Positions 50,708-60,117 of a stretch of DNA of 64,000 bases are shown one piece after another. The stretch is from Paraburkholderia polaris. Lineage in GTDB: Bacteria > Pseudomonadota > Gammaproteobacteria > Burkholderiales > Burkholderiaceae. The stretch lies in assembly GCF_012927345.1 (NCBI RefSeq), contig NZ_JABBGJ010000012.1, positions 122,620-186,619 of the forward strand, written 5' to 3'. Each line of letters opens with the position of its first letter. The first letter of the stretch is position 1. A model generated the notes under the pieces. That model made no database searches. It was not told the DNA's origin and saw only the letters and a list, made by a program, of their open reading frames with translations. Position numbers and translations under genes: made by a program.

Positions 50708-51484
50708 ATGAATGTTCTTCTCGTCTATGCGCACCCCGAACCCCGGTCATTGAACGGGTCCCTTAAAGACTTTTCGGTAAAGCGTCTCGAGGATGCCGGG
50801 CATGTCGTCCAGGTATCCGATCTGTATGCGATGAACTGGAAAGCATCGCTCGATGCAAACGACAGCCTGGATAGGCAAACCGGCGCGCGTTTCAATCCCT
50901 CTCTCGACTCAAAGCGTGCTTTTAAGGATGGCCGGCAAAGTCAGGACATCGCACTCGAACAGGAGAAGCTGAGGTGGGCGGATGCCGTGATTTTGCAGTT
51001 TCCGCTGTGGTGGTTTTCGATGCCTGCGATCCTGAAAGGCTGGGTGGAACGCGTCTATGCCTATGGCTTCGCGTATGGGATCGGAGAGCACTCCGACGCG
51101 CGCTGGGGTGACCGCTACGGAGAAGGCGCCATGGCAGGCAAGCGGGCCATGCTGATCGTTACAACAGGAGGATGGGAGTCTCATTACAGCCCACGGGGTA
51201 TCAACGGGCCGATCGACGACGTGTTGTTCCCCATTCAGCATGGGGTTCTGTATTACCCCGGCTTCGACGTGTTGCCACCGTTCGTTATCCATCGGACGAG
51301 CCGAATCGACGAAGCGAGATTTTCAGAGGTCCGTGACGCGCTCGGACAGCGTCTCGATGACCTGTGGAAGACTGCGCCGATACCGTTTCGCCCTCAGAAC
51401 GCCGGGGCGTACGACATTCCGGAACTCACATTGCGACCCGATCTTGCTCCGGATCAGGTCGGCTTTTCAGCGCATATTGAATAG
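50708..51484 (+). CDS. Flavodoxin-like NAD(P)H:quinone oxidoreductase
   Basis: 258 residues, NQO1/MdaB/KefF-type fold. N-terminal MNVLLVYAHPEPRSLNGSL binds the FMN/FAD phosphate; the flavin loop ILQFPLWWFSMPAILKGWVERV and TTGGWESHYSPRGING are typical. It should reduce quinones by two electrons, protecting against redox stress. ATG 50708 with GGAGG eight bases upstream. The divergent LysR protein is the probable regulator. Confidence 0.9.
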   Translation: MNVLLVYAHPEPRSLNGSLKDFSVKRLEDAGHVVQVSDLYAMNWKASLDANDSLDRQTGARFNPSLDSKRAFKDGRQSQDIALEQEKLRWADAVILQFPLWWFSMPAILKGWVERVYAYGFAYGIGEHSDARWGDRYGEGAMAGKRAMLIVTTGGWESHYSPRGINGPIDDVLFPIQHGVLYYPGFDVLPPFVIHRTSRIDEARFSEVRDALGQRLDDLWKTAPIPFRPQNAGAYDIPELTLRPDLAPDQVGFSAHIE

Positions 51485-51706
51485 ACGCGGTACCGCCCCT
51501 GCATTCACGTGCCGGGTGTAACCGTTGAATAGACGTTTGGTTTGGGCCGGTCCGGTTCCCCCTTGGAGCGGCGCCAAGCTGACGAGACCGTATGTTTCGC
51601 TGAAATTTGGTTGTAAGTCGCCGTTGCTAGAGTCGTTGTCAGAATTTTGCCGCCAGATGCCAGACAGTGTTCTTCGAACACATAGAAAGGGGGAGAGCGA
51701 CAAACT

Positions 51707-52549
51707 ATGAAAATGAACCGTGTGTTCTGGCTCATTCTGACGCTGCTGTTCACGAATCCGGTCTGGGCGTTTCAGTCCAGGGTCGTCACTATTCCCAGCG
51801 CAGCCATGCATAAGTCGTTCGAGGCGACTGTGGTGCTGCCTGACCAATACACGCACGGCAAAGCGGCCGATCGCTTCCCCGTCGTCTACCTGCTGCACGG
51901 CTCAGGCGGCGACTACACCGACTGGACCGCAAATTCGCATATCGGTAAACTCGCCGACCGCTATCACGTGATCCTCGTCATGCCGGACGGCGGACATGAG
52001 AGCTGGTATATCGACAGCCCAGTCGACCCGCGCAGCCGTTACGAAACCTATGTAGGCACAGAAGTCGTCGGCTATATTGACACGCATTTCCGCACGATTG
52101 CGACGCGCGAGGCGCGCGCGATTACGGGGTTGAGCATGGGCGGGTTCGGGGCGTTGCATATCGCGCTGGACCGGCCGGACGAATTCGGCGCTGCGGGCAG
52201 TATTAGCGGCGCGGTCGATCCGCGCGGGTGCGAGGATGAGCCCGGGATCGATCAGGTGTTTGGGGATCCGACTCGTCACGCCGACTTCTGGAACAACGAG
52301 GCGATTGTTGAGAATGCCCGTAGTTTGGGGAATGCGCATATTGCGCTGACGATCGATTGCGGGGTGAACGATTCACTTGTTCAGTCGAACCGGACGCTGC
52401 ATGCACGGCTTGTCGAGCTGGGGGTGCCGCATGATTACGCGGAGCGGCCTGGCGGGCATACGTGGAAGTATTGGTCGAATGCGGTGCAATACCAGGTGCT
52501 ATTTTTTGCCAGTTCATTCAAGCGGAGTGGGGGCGCGGCGCAGACGTGA
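51707..52549 (+). CDS. Exported esterase (esterase D / tributyrin-esterase-like alpha/beta hydrolase)
   Basis: 280 residues. The signal peptide is cleaved after VWA, so the enzyme is periplasmic or secreted. The fold follows the esterase D family: FPVVYLLHGSGGDYTDW, nucleophile Ser in ITGLSMGGFGALHIAL, catalytic His in PGGHTWKYW near the C-terminus and an Asp upstream (DCGVNDSL). The substrate is unknown. The 3' end overlaps the convergent hocS-like gene by 36 bases. Two adjacent ATG codons could start it; a GGGGGAG stretch is ~12 bases away. Confidence 0.87.
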   Translation: MKMNRVFWLILTLLFTNPVWAFQSRVVTIPSAAMHKSFEATVVLPDQYTHGKAADRFPVVYLLHGSGGDYTDWTANSHIGKLADRYHVILVMPDGGHESWYIDSPVDPRSRYETYVGTEVVGYIDTHFRTIATREARAITGLSMGGFGALHIALDRPDEFGAAGSISGAVDPRGCEDEPGIDQVFGDPTRHADFWNNEAIVENARSLGNAHIALTIDCGVNDSLVQSNRTLHARLVELGVPHDYAERPGGHTWKYWSNAVQYQVLFFASSFKRSGGAAQT

Positions 52550-53500
52550 TGCATCGATTGATGCTAGAAACTGGCAGACAGCGTGATGCAACGCCTGTAC
52601 GCCAGGACTCGATTCGAGCGCACGCCAGCACCCATGCACGAGCCCGGTTCCAATCCATAACTGGGCGTGTCCGCCGGCCGCATTAACGCGTTCGACAAAC
52701 ACCCTCGCGTCGTCCCGTAACGGATCGTGTTCAACACCGATGGCAAGCGTGGGCGGCAAACCCTCGAAGCGCGCCGCATCGAGCGGTATCGTCCACGCAG
52801 GATAGGGCGCGCGTTCGCTCCCGGGTTCGCCCCAATAGAGATCGCGAAATGCATATACATCAGCAAGCGTCAGCATCGGCGCGTGTGCTTCGCTTTCGCG
52901 TGCAGGCATTTGTGGCTCGGTGCGGAGCATCGGATAGACCAACGCGAGTCCGCATATGCCCTGAACACCGTCATCACGCAGCCGCATAGCGACGCTGGCA
53001 GCGAGACTGGCGCCGGCACTGTCACCCGCCAATTGCAGCGTACTTTCCGCTAGCGAATCAAACGGCAACCGGCCGTCCAATGCCGCGAGCGTGACCTCCA
53101 GACAATCGTCATGCGCGGCTGGCGCGCGGTGTTCAGGCGCAAGCCGGTAATCGACCGCAATCACGTCGAGGCCGGTGTCCGCAGCAATACGCGCCGTCAC
53201 GATCTGATGACTCTCTAGTGAGCCGAGCACGAAGCCGCCACCGTGAAAGTAAAGGACGGTGCTTCCGGCTGTCCCGCTCGCCTTTTCACGATTCCGATAA
53301 AGCCGTAACCTGATCAGATGCCCGGCGTTCGCCCGAAACACAGCGTCTTCGGCTATCACATTGGCGGGTAAAGGCGGCGTGAGTGCAGCCGCATAGCGCT
53401 CGTAAATCGCGCGCTGCTCGCTCGGCGGCAATGAAGTCGAATGCCCCGCATAGATGGCAGCGGTTCGCTCGATGAACGCGGCGATCTCCGGTTCAAGCAT
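52514..53500 (-). CDS. hocS: HSL-family alpha/beta hydrolase, probable short-chain acylcarnitine hydrolase
   Basis: 328 residues. Hormone-sensitive-lipase motif LYFHGGGFVLGSLESHQ (oxyanion hole) and nucleophile LAGDSAGASLA; the catalytic His near the end is in GLVHGCW. Its position, overlapping the last cdh gene by eight bases, equals that of hocS in Pseudomonas aeruginosa, whose product removes short acyl chains from O-acylcarnitines. The symbol rests on this context plus family. Start ATG 53500 with GGGGAG upstream. Confidence 0.8.
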   Translation of the reverse strand: MLEPEIAAFIERTAAIYAGHSTSLPPSEQRAIYERYAAALTPPLPANVIAEDAVFRANAGHLIRLRLYRNREKASGTAGSTVLYFHGGGFVLGSLESHQIVTARIAADTGLDVIAVDYRLAPEHRAPAAHDDCLEVTLAALDGRLPFDSLAESTLQLAGDSAGASLAASVAMRLRDDGVQGICGLALVYPMLRTEPQMPARESEAHAPMLTLADVYAFRDLYWGEPGSERAPYPAWTIPLDAARFEGLPPTLAIGVEHDPLRDDARVFVERVNAAGGHAQLWIGTGLVHGCWRALESSPGVQALHHAVCQFLASIDASRLRRAPTPLE

Positions 53501-54011
53501 GCTCACTCCCCTCGCTCCCATTACGTGGTGTCTTGACAGGCAATCCGATCACGCGACCCGCAAACCTGGCCGCCGGCAACACAGTATGCGCTTGCGCCAA
53601 TGTCCGAACGCGCGCCTCGACATCGGGGTCGAAGGCAACAGCGCGCGGTCCGCCTGTATCGACGTGCAGCAGCATCTGTTCGCCTGCGGCCACCGGTTCG
53701 ACGCCATCATCAGCAAACATCTCGAGGTAAAGATGCAGCCGCTTCGCGTCACGCCCAAGCACGCGCATATCGACGCGGACCTGCACGCCTTCCTTGATTT
53801 CATGCAGGTAGTTGATGTGCGCTTCGAGCGTATAGATCGAGCGGCCACGTTCTTTACGCACCGAATCAGGCAGCCCGATGACGTCAATCAGCACATCAGT
53901 CGCGAAACTAAAAATCAGCATGTAGAACGCGTCGCGCAAGTGGCCGTTGTAATCGACCCATTCAGCGCGCACGGTATCGCGATAGCAGGGCAGCGAAGCG
54001 TGGTCCGGCAT
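53493..54011 (-). CDS. cdhB: Betainyl-CoA thioesterase of carnitine catabolism
   Basis: 172 residues, hotdog-fold thioesterase. AEWVDYNGHLRDAFYMLIFS carries the usual Asp-x-x-x-His region of 4HBT-type enzymes. It follows cdhA and should hydrolyse betainyl-CoA to glycine betaine. The ATG at 54011 is chosen with AAGGAG ten bases upstream; a TTG two codons earlier is possible. Overlaps hocS by eight bases. Confidence 0.87.
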   Translation of the reverse strand: MPDHASLPCYRDTVRAEWVDYNGHLRDAFYMLIFSFATDVLIDVIGLPDSVRKERGRSIYTLEAHINYLHEIKEGVQVRVDMRVLGRDAKRLHLYLEMFADDGVEPVAAGEQMLLHVDTGGPRAVAFDPDVEARVRTLAQAHTVLPAARFAGRVIGLPVKTPRNGSEGSEHA

Positions 54012-54098
54012 ATGCAATCATCTCCTTGATCAGTATGAGCTGCATCGGCCGCTGCGGGAACGCACTGGGCCCATGCAGCGGTGCTGCCCGCCAGCGCA

Positions 54099-54120
54099 CA
54101 GCGGCATCACAGCGGTATCA
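54099..54120 (-). repeat. 11-bp tandem duplication beginning at the cdhA stop codon
   Basis: Read on the minus strand: TGATACCGCTG then TGATGCCGCTG. The first TGA is the cdhA stop. One mismatch between units. Confidence 0.75.
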
Positions 54121-55083
54121 CTCCGCGGGAAGCAATCCATGCCGCGCCTTGGCTTCCCCAATCGCCGCCAGCACACTCGTAATGCAATCATCCCGATAGC
54201 GTTCAAGCTGCTTGATCGAGCGCGGCCCGACCTGTTCAGATGTCCCGTCCACCACCCGATCGATCAATTCGTCAGTTAACTGCGGCGCTACCAGTTTAGT
54301 CCACGGCAGCGCCAATGCTGGTCCAAACTGCTGCATGAAGTGGCGCATACCTGCATCACCGCCCGCCAGCGTGTAAGTCAGGAACGTGCCCATGAACGAC
54401 CAGCGGATGCCGGCGCCGAAGCGGATTGCGTCGTCGATTTCGCCCGTGGTCGCCACGCCTTCGTTGACCAGATGCAGCGCCTCGCGCCACAAGGCTTCGA
54501 GCAAACGGTCGGCAATAAAACCGGGTACTTCCTTACGCACGAGAAGCGGCCGCATCGACAGCGAACGATAAACCTGCATCGCGGCGTCGATGGTTGCCGG
54601 TGCGGTATGTTCGCCGCCGAGCACTTCGACGAGCGGCAGGAGATACACCGGGTTGAACGGGTGCCCGACGATGCAACGCTGCGGATTCACCGCCCGTGCG
54701 TAGAAATCGCTCGGCAGCAGGCCGGAAGTGGACGAAGCAATGATCGCATCCGGCTTTGCCGCACGACTGATCTGCTCGTGCAAGGCGAGCTTCAATGCTT
54801 CGCGTTCGGGCGCGCTCTCCTGAATGAAATCCGCCTGTTCGACACAGGCTTCAATCGTATCGACGAAACGCAACCTGTCGGGCGTTGCGCCCTCGGCGAG
54901 ACCGACGCGCTCCAAAGCCGGCCACGCATTTGCGATGTTCTCGCGTAGCTGTTTCTCCGCGCCGGGAGCAGGGTCCCACGCGACGACGTCGAGCCCATGC
55001 GCAAGCGCGCGCGCCACCCAGCCGCTGCCGATCACGCCCGCGCCGATTGCCGCAAATGTTTTGATATCGACGATCACTGCCAT
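54118..55083 (-). CDS. cdhA: L-carnitine dehydrogenase
   Basis: 321 residues, 3-hydroxyacyl-CoA dehydrogenase superfamily. NAD-binding [17 protein letters not shown] near residue 10 and the catalytic [20 protein letters not shown] around 140. It oxidises L-carnitine to 3-dehydrocarnitine with NAD+. The length equals that of characterised carnitine dehydrogenases without the fused thioesterase, consistent with cdhB being a separate gene. Start ATG 55083 with AAGGA upstream. Confidence 0.93.
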   Translation of the reverse strand: MAVIVDIKTFAAIGAGVIGSGWVARALAHGLDVVAWDPAPGAEKQLRENIANAWPALERVGLAEGATPDRLRFVDTIEACVEQADFIQESAPEREALKLALHEQISRAAKPDAIIASSTSGLLPSDFYARAVNPQRCIVGHPFNPVYLLPLVEVLGGEHTAPATIDAAMQVYRSLSMRPLLVRKEVPGFIADRLLEALWREALHLVNEGVATTGEIDDAIRFGAGIRWSFMGTFLTYTLAGGDAGMRHFMQQFGPALALPWTKLVAPQLTDELIDRVVDGTSEQVGPRSIKQLERYRDDCITSVLAAIGEAKARHGLLPAE

Positions 55084-55159
55084 TGCTGATGTTTCCTTTG
55101 CCTGTGAGTTCTCAAGTCCCGAAGCGCGCTGCATCAAGCGCAACGGATACGCAACATAG

Positions 55160-56089
55160 TCACGCGTACTGTCCCGCCACACGCCGCTCCAATTGCCGCT
55201 CGCCACGCGCGGGCAAGCCGAGCTTGCGGCGGCCTTCGGCGGGTGTCAGCGCCCGCCCGCCGAGCCGTTCGATGATCTCAACCGCGCGTTGCACCAGCGT
55301 GCCGTTCGTTGCGTGCACACCTTTGTCGAGCCAGATGTTGTCTTCGAGGCCGACACGCACGTGGCCACCGAGGAGCATCGCCTGCGCGACCATCGGCATC
55401 TGCATGCGACCGATGCCGAAACCGGCCCATTGCGCGCCAGGCGGCAGGTTGTCGGCCATCGCTTTCATCGTCGTGGTATCGGCTGGAGCACCCCATGGAA
55501 TGCCGAGGCAGATCTGAAACAGCGGCGGCGCGTCGAGCAAGCCTTCCTTGAGCAATTGCTTCGCGAACCACAGATGCCCGGTATCGAAAATCTCCAGTTC
55601 CGGCTTCACGCCGAGTTCCTGGATACGCTGCGCGCCGGCGCGCAATTGCGCGGGTGTCGACACATAGATGTAGTCGCCGTCGCCGAAATTGAGCGTGCCG
55701 CAATCGAGTGTGCAGATTTCCGGTAGCAGTTCCTCGACGTGCGCGAGCCGCGTCAAGCCGCCCACGAGGTCAGTTCCCGCGCCGAAGCGCATGGGATCTT
55801 CGCCGGGACCGATCTCGAGATCGCCGCCCATGCCCGCCGTCAGATTGATGATGACGTCTGTACCGGACGAGCGGATCCGGTCAACGACCTCGCGATACAG
55901 CTGCGGATCGCGGCTGCCGCGGCCGGTCTTCGGATCGCGGACGTGACAATGCGCAACGGTGGCGCCGGCTTTCGCGGCTTCGATAGCGGCTTCGGCGATC
56001 TGCTTCGGCGTGACGGGAATGGCCGGATGCCTGCCGACCGTATCGCCCGCGCCGGTGACCGCGCAGGTCACGATGACTTCATGATTCAT
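55160..56089 (-). CDS. cdhC: 3-dehydrocarnitine cleavage enzyme (BKACE, DUF849)
   Basis: 309 residues. Zinc-binding [16 protein letters not shown] near residue 47, NLTAGMGGD, and [16 protein letters not shown] are family marks. It transfers the betaine moiety of dehydrocarnitine to acetyl-CoA, giving betainyl-CoA and acetoacetate. ATG at the family N-terminus. Lies between caiX and cdhA; a 15-bp repeat array separates it from caiX. Confidence 0.93.
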   Translation of the reverse strand: MNHEVIVTCAVTGAGDTVGRHPAIPVTPKQIAEAAIEAAKAGATVAHCHVRDPKTGRGSRDPQLYREVVDRIRSSGTDVIINLTAGMGGDLEIGPGEDPMRFGAGTDLVGGLTRLAHVEELLPEICTLDCGTLNFGDGDYIYVSTPAQLRAGAQRIQELGVKPELEIFDTGHLWFAKQLLKEGLLDAPPLFQICLGIPWGAPADTTTMKAMADNLPPGAQWAGFGIGRMQMPMVAQAMLLGGHVRVGLEDNIWLDKGVHATNGTLVQRAVEIIERLGGRALTPAEGRRKLGLPARGERQLERRVAGQYA

Positions 56090-56162
56090 GCTTGCTAGTT
56101 CCTGTGGATTGAGATGCGCAACTCGATGGATGCAGGTCGGACTGGGTCAAAGCCTTGGGTCG

Positions 56163-56237
56163 AAGCCGACCGCGTTAAAGCTGACCGCGTCGAAGCCGAC
56201 CGCGTCAAAGCTGACCGCGTCAAAGCTGACCGCGTTA
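56163..56237 (-). repeat. 15-bp tandem repeat array (5 units) starting at the caiX stop codon
   Basis: Plus-strand units: AAGCCGACCGCGTTA, AAGCTGACCGCGTCG, AAGCCGACCGCGTCA, AAGCTGACCGCGTCA, AAGCTGACCGCGTTA. The last unit contains the caiX stop codon. In the caiX frame the units give TAA, TGA, TGA, CGA, TAA in succession, so four of five carry an in-frame stop. Confidence 0.92.
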
Positions 56238-57188
56238 AAGTCCGAGATAGGCCTTCACCGCCGGCAAACCGTCTTTACCGTCATAGGTCTTCACCCCAGC
56301 GAGCCACGCATCCAGTACTTGCGGGTTCTTCTTCAGATACGCTTTGGCGGCATCGGTGGGTTTCTCCTTGTTCATCACCGACTGCATCACCACGTTCTCC
56401 AGTTGCGTCGAAAAGCGCAGATTGCTCACGAGCTTGCCCGCGTTCGGGCAACGCGTCAGAAAGTCGGGGGACGTCAGCGTATAAACGCGTGCTTCGCCAT
56501 CATTCGGACCGAATACGCCATCACTGCCGGTGAGGTATTTCATATCGATCTGGATATTCATCGGATGCGGTTCCCAGCCGAGAAACACCACCCATTTTTT
56601 CTCGCGAATCGCGCGATCCACCGACACCAGCATGCCCGCTTCACTCGATTCAATCAGCTTGAAGCCGCCGAGGCCGAACTGATTGTTGGCGATCATTTTC
56701 TGAATCGCCGCGTTCGCACTGCTGCCAGGTTCGATGCCATAGATCTTGCCGTCGAGCTGATCGCGGTGTTTTGCAATGTCGGCGAAAGTCTTGAGCCCGG
56801 CGTCGTATTCGTAACTCGGCACGGCGAAGGTGGCTTTAGCGCCAGTCATGTTAGGCGGTTGCAGCACCTGAATCGATTTCGAATCGACGAACGGTGTAAT
56901 CGCCTTCTCTTGCACGGGCCACCAGTAACCGAGCGACACGTCGAGCTGTTTGCTCTTCAGGCCGGCGAACGATATCGGCACCGAGGCGACTGTCGTAACA
57001 GGCTGATAGCCGAGCCCTTCGAATACGGTCGAGGCGAGCGCGGTGGTCGACGTGATGTCGGTCCAGCCGATGTCGGCAAAATGCACCGCGCGGCAGGCGG
57101 AGGGATCTTGTGCGAGTACCGGCGACGCAGCGGCGACGGCCGCCAGACAGGCAAGATGGGCAAGCAAGGCTTTGACGCGTGACTTCAT
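56235..57188 (-). CDS. caiX: Carnitine-binding periplasmic protein
   Basis: 317 residues. Signal peptide cleaved after VLA. OpuAC-type fold with Trp/Tyr residues of the aromatic cage for a quaternary ammonium (DIGWTDITSTTA, LGYWWPVQEKAI, VVFLGWEPHPMN). It delivers carnitine to a permease/ATPase encoded elsewhere. First gene of the carnitine operon, divergent from cdhR. A strong GGGGGA site precedes the ATG. Confidence 0.92.
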   Translation of the reverse strand: MKSRVKALLAHLACLAAVAAASPVLAQDPSACRAVHFADIGWTDITSTTALASTVFEGLGYQPVTTVASVPISFAGLKSKQLDVSLGYWWPVQEKAITPFVDSKSIQVLQPPNMTGAKATFAVPSYEYDAGLKTFADIAKHRDQLDGKIYGIEPGSSANAAIQKMIANNQFGLGGFKLIESSEAGMLVSVDRAIREKKWVVFLGWEPHPMNIQIDMKYLTGSDGVFGPNDGEARVYTLTSPDFLTRCPNAGKLVSNLRFSTQLENVVMQSVMNKEKPTDAAKAYLKKNPQVLDAWLAGVKTYDGKDGLPAVKAYLGL

Positions 57189-57527
57189 GACGTTCCCCCT
57201 TCTGACACGTTAAACAGCGTGTTTCGACACGGCCGCGACGAGAACAACAGGGCGGCCCCCGGACCTGCGCGATATGGCTTTAGTAATGCTTGAACTGCAC
57301 GATTGACGTAACGTTAATGCCCCATATTCCTGCCAAAGCGACCGGCAGCGACCCATTCTTGCTTCCACGCGACAACGAGGGAAAACCAGCATCGTTCGTC
57401 ATTGCAGTGCAGCATCAATTTGCGTGGTGAATTTTGGTGCGCCTTGCCGGCTCACGCGCTGCTTGCTACGCTCGGCCGGAATCCCGCATCCGCTTGCGGT
57501 TTGTGTTCCTGATCGAGTCTGCGCAAG
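57189..57527. promoter_or_regulatory. Shared caiX/cdhR promoter region
   Basis: 339 bases between divergent genes, where CdhR should bind. A palindrome TAACGTTA lies at 57309-57316, next to ACGTAACG-type repeats. I cannot identify the regulator site beyond that. Confidence 0.4.
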
Positions 57528-58535
57528 ATGCCCGAAGATATGTCGTTCCTGCTGCTGCCGGGTTTTTCGGCGATCGGCTTCATGTCGGCGGTCGAGCCGT
57601 TGCGCGTGGCGAACCGCTTTCGCGGCGGTCTCTACCGCTGGCGCATTCTGAGTCTCGACGGCGCGCCGGTCGCGGCCAGCAACGGTATTTCGATCAACGC
57701 AGATACGGCAATCGCCGATGTCCGTGAGACGCAGACGGTGTTCGTCGTCGCGGGCTTCGAGCCGCTCGCCTGCTATACGCGCGTGCTGGGCGATTGCCTG
57801 AAGCGGCTCGAGCGTGCCGGTGCGACGCTCGGCGGCATCGATACGGGCAGCTTCATCCTCGCGGAAGCCGGGCTCCTCGGTGGCTCGGATAGCGTGACCG
57901 TACATTGGGAAGCGTTGTCGGCGTTTCGCGAGCGCTATGCCTCGCTGAATGCAAGTCAGGAGCTGTTCGAAATCGGCGCGCGGCGCATCACGTGTGCGGG
58001 CGGCACGGCGTCGATCGACATGATGCTCGACCTGATCGGCCGCAAGCACGGCGCAGCGTTGGCTTCGGCGGTCTCGGAACAGTTTGTCGTGAGCCGGATC
58101 CGCCAGCGTTCGGACCATCAGCGCATGGAAATCGCGGCGCGTTACGGCGTGCACAACCGCAAGCTGATTCAGGTAATCGGCGCAATGGAACAGCATATGG
58201 AAGAGCCGCTGACGCCCGACCAACTCGCAGAGGAGATCAGCGTGACGCGGCGGCAGTTGGAGCGGCTGTTCTGCGCGTCGCTGAAGGACACGCCGACGCA
58301 TTTCTATCTGCAACTACGCCTCACCCGTGCGCGCGAGTTGCTGCAACAGACCGACATGTCGATCACATCGATTTGCGTTGCATGCGGATTCGAGTCGCCT
58401 TCGCATTTTTCGCGGACGTATCGCGCGCGGTTCGGCGTGAGTCCGAGAGGCGACCGGCAGGTGATGGGCGGCAGAAATGGCGCCGCCGGGCTGTCATCAA
58501 GCGAGGCTACGCAGGCGTCGAACTCATGCACATGA
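57528..58535 (+). CDS. cdhR: AraC-family activator of carnitine catabolism (GATase-like plus AraC)
   Basis: 335 residues. The N-terminal ~190 residues form a DJ-1/PfpI-like domain (FLLLPGFSAIGFMSAVEPLR, ITCAGGTASIDMMLDLI), and the C-terminal ~100 an AraC double HTH (LTPDQLAEEISVTRRQLERLF, MSITSICVACGFESPSHFSRTY; abridged). This architecture is that of GbdR/CdhR. The divergent position relative to caiX matches P. aeruginosa cdhR, which activates the operon with carnitine. The start could be ATG 57528 or 57540. Confidence 0.9.
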   Translation: MPEDMSFLLLPGFSAIGFMSAVEPLRVANRFRGGLYRWRILSLDGAPVAASNGISINADTAIADVRETQTVFVVAGFEPLACYTRVLGDCLKRLERAGATLGGIDTGSFILAEAGLLGGSDSVTVHWEALSAFRERYASLNASQELFEIGARRITCAGGTASIDMMLDLIGRKHGAALASAVSEQFVVSRIRQRSDHQRMEIAARYGVHNRKLIQVIGAMEQHMEEPLTPDQLAEEISVTRRQLERLFCASLKDTPTHFYLQLRLTRARELLQQTDMSITSICVACGFESPSHFSRTYRARFGVSPRGDRQVMGGRNGAAGLSSSEATQASNSCT

Positions 58536-58941
58536 TCCGCAAGGGGCAGATGAATGACGGCGGCGTCGATCGAACGGTTGCCGCGCAGTTCTATTCGCCA
58601 GTTATATAAGCAAGCCTAATCATATTTCGACTTGCTCGCGCAGCCTGTCTTATCGCGACATGGCCCTCATGCGGCCAGAATAAATGATGAAACTAATTAT
58701 CAAAAGCGATTGCGGGCGTCGTACCAGCTTTTCAGCCAGTCGTCCAAGCCGTTGATGGAACGCCGCGTCTGAGACTTCAAGCTGTCTGCCGATATCTCCC
58801 AACTACCCCTTAAAGGTTAGATCGCACCGTTGTTCTAGCCCTTCGGTCTGATTTTCATCCGCAGCCCCGCACCCTAGTATCGCAGTACCCCAACGCAGAC
58901 ATGCCGACGGGCTTGCTCGCAGCGACACAGGAGAAAAGGGT
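58536..58941. other. Intergenic region before the first DmpA-type peptidase gene
   Basis: 406 bases with lower GC in the first half. No frame longer than 25 codons looks coding. It should contain the promoter of the peptidase/PotF cluster. Confidence 0.45.
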
Positions 58942-60069
58942 ATGGGTATCAGAGATATCGGTGTTCGAATCGGTCACGGCACGCCCGGTCCGTTCAACGG
59001 CATTACCGACGTGCAAGGCGTCAGAGTCGGTCATCGAACACTGGTCGAGAACCGGGCAGAAGTTTCGATTCGAACCGGCGTGACGATCATCGAGCCGCGC
59101 CCCGGCATCGCCCGGTTCGAGCCATGTTTCACCGGCTGTCACGTACTCAACGGAAACGGCGACGCGACCGGCCTGGAATGGATACGCGAGTCCGGTCTGC
59201 TGTCCACGCCCATCGCTTACACGAACACGCATAGCGTCGGCGTAGTCCGCGATGCGCTCGTCGCCGCCGAGCGCACATCGGTCGGCGGTAGCCAGTACTG
59301 GTGCATGCCTGTCGTGCTGGAAACTTTCGATGGGGTACTGAACGACATATGGGGACAGCATGTCACCGCGGTGCACGTTCACGAGGCGCAGGCGCAGGCG
59401 ACGAGCGGACCGGTCGCCGAGGGATCGGTCGGCGGTGGTACCGGCATGATCTGCCATGAATTCAAAGGTGGCATCGGAACGAGCTCACGCAGACTGGAAC
59501 CGCGTGAGGGCGGCTGGACCGTTGGCGCGTTGGTCCAGGCCAACTACGGCCGCCGCGAAGCGCTTCGCGTGGCCGGCTACCCCGTCGGTGACGTGCTGCG
59601 GGAGGTGCCGTCGCCGTTCGAGGCACGACAGGCGGGCGTCCCGGGGATGGGGTCGATCGTGGTGACGCTGGCCACCGACGCGCCGCTGCTCCCTCACCAG
59701 TGCGAGCAGCTGGCGCGACGCGCGAGCATCGGGCTGGCGCGCGTGGGCGGCGGCACCGAGTATGCGAGCGGCGACATCTTCGTCGCGTTCTCGGTAGGCA
59801 ACCGCGGCATCCCGCCGGCGGATTACAGCACGCCGGGCGAGCCTCTCATGAGCCTGCGTGCCGTCAGCGGTGATTTCATTTCTCCGCTATTCGTCGCGGC
59901 CGCAGAAGCAGTTGAAGAAGCGATTCTTAACGCGCTGTTCGCGGCCGACGATATGGAGGGACAAGGCGTTCACGTCCACGCGCTCGGCGCCACGCGACTG
60001 CTGAAGGCACTGGAGCAAGTCGGCTGGCGCCGCGACGCACATCCAGCCGCGCATCGTGTTGCCGACTGA
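58942..60069 (+). CDS. P1-family (DmpA/BapA-type) N-terminal-nucleophile aminopeptidase
   Basis: 375 residues. Motifs of the family are GPFNGITDVQGVRVGHRTL at the N-terminus, GSVGGGTGMICHEFKGGIGTSSR, GWTVGALVQANYG, and the self-cleavage site GMGSIVVTLATDAPLLPHQ where Ser238 becomes the N-terminal nucleophile of the beta chain. These enzymes release N-terminal D-amino acids, glycine or beta-amino acids from peptides. There is no signal peptide. Followed 48 bases later by a PotF-like gene and then by a second member of the same family. Confidence 0.92.
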   Translation: MGIRDIGVRIGHGTPGPFNGITDVQGVRVGHRTLVENRAEVSIRTGVTIIEPRPGIARFEPCFTGCHVLNGNGDATGLEWIRESGLLSTPIAYTNTHSVGVVRDALVAAERTSVGGSQYWCMPVVLETFDGVLNDIWGQHVTAVHVHEAQAQATSGPVAEGSVGGGTGMICHEFKGGIGTSSRRLEPREGGWTVGALVQANYGRREALRVAGYPVGDVLREVPSPFEARQAGVPGMGSIVVTLATDAPLLPHQCEQLARRASIGLARVGGGTEYASGDIFVAFSVGNRGIPPADYSTPGEPLMSLRAVSGDFISPLFVAAAEAVEEAILNALFAADDMEGQGVHVHALGATRLLKALEQVGWRRDAHPAAHRVAD

Positions 60070-60117
60070 CCCGTTTCCCACTTACACACGACTCTTCTTT
60101 CAAATCGGAAGGCCACT

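Noticed and set aside
56163..56237. CRISPR-like array
   Set aside because: Units are only 15 bp, contiguous and without unique spacers; no cas genes in the window.
56088..57182. Open frame of 364 codons antisense to caiX
   Set aside because: Its first part is just the 15-bp repeat translated; the rest mirrors the caiX gene.
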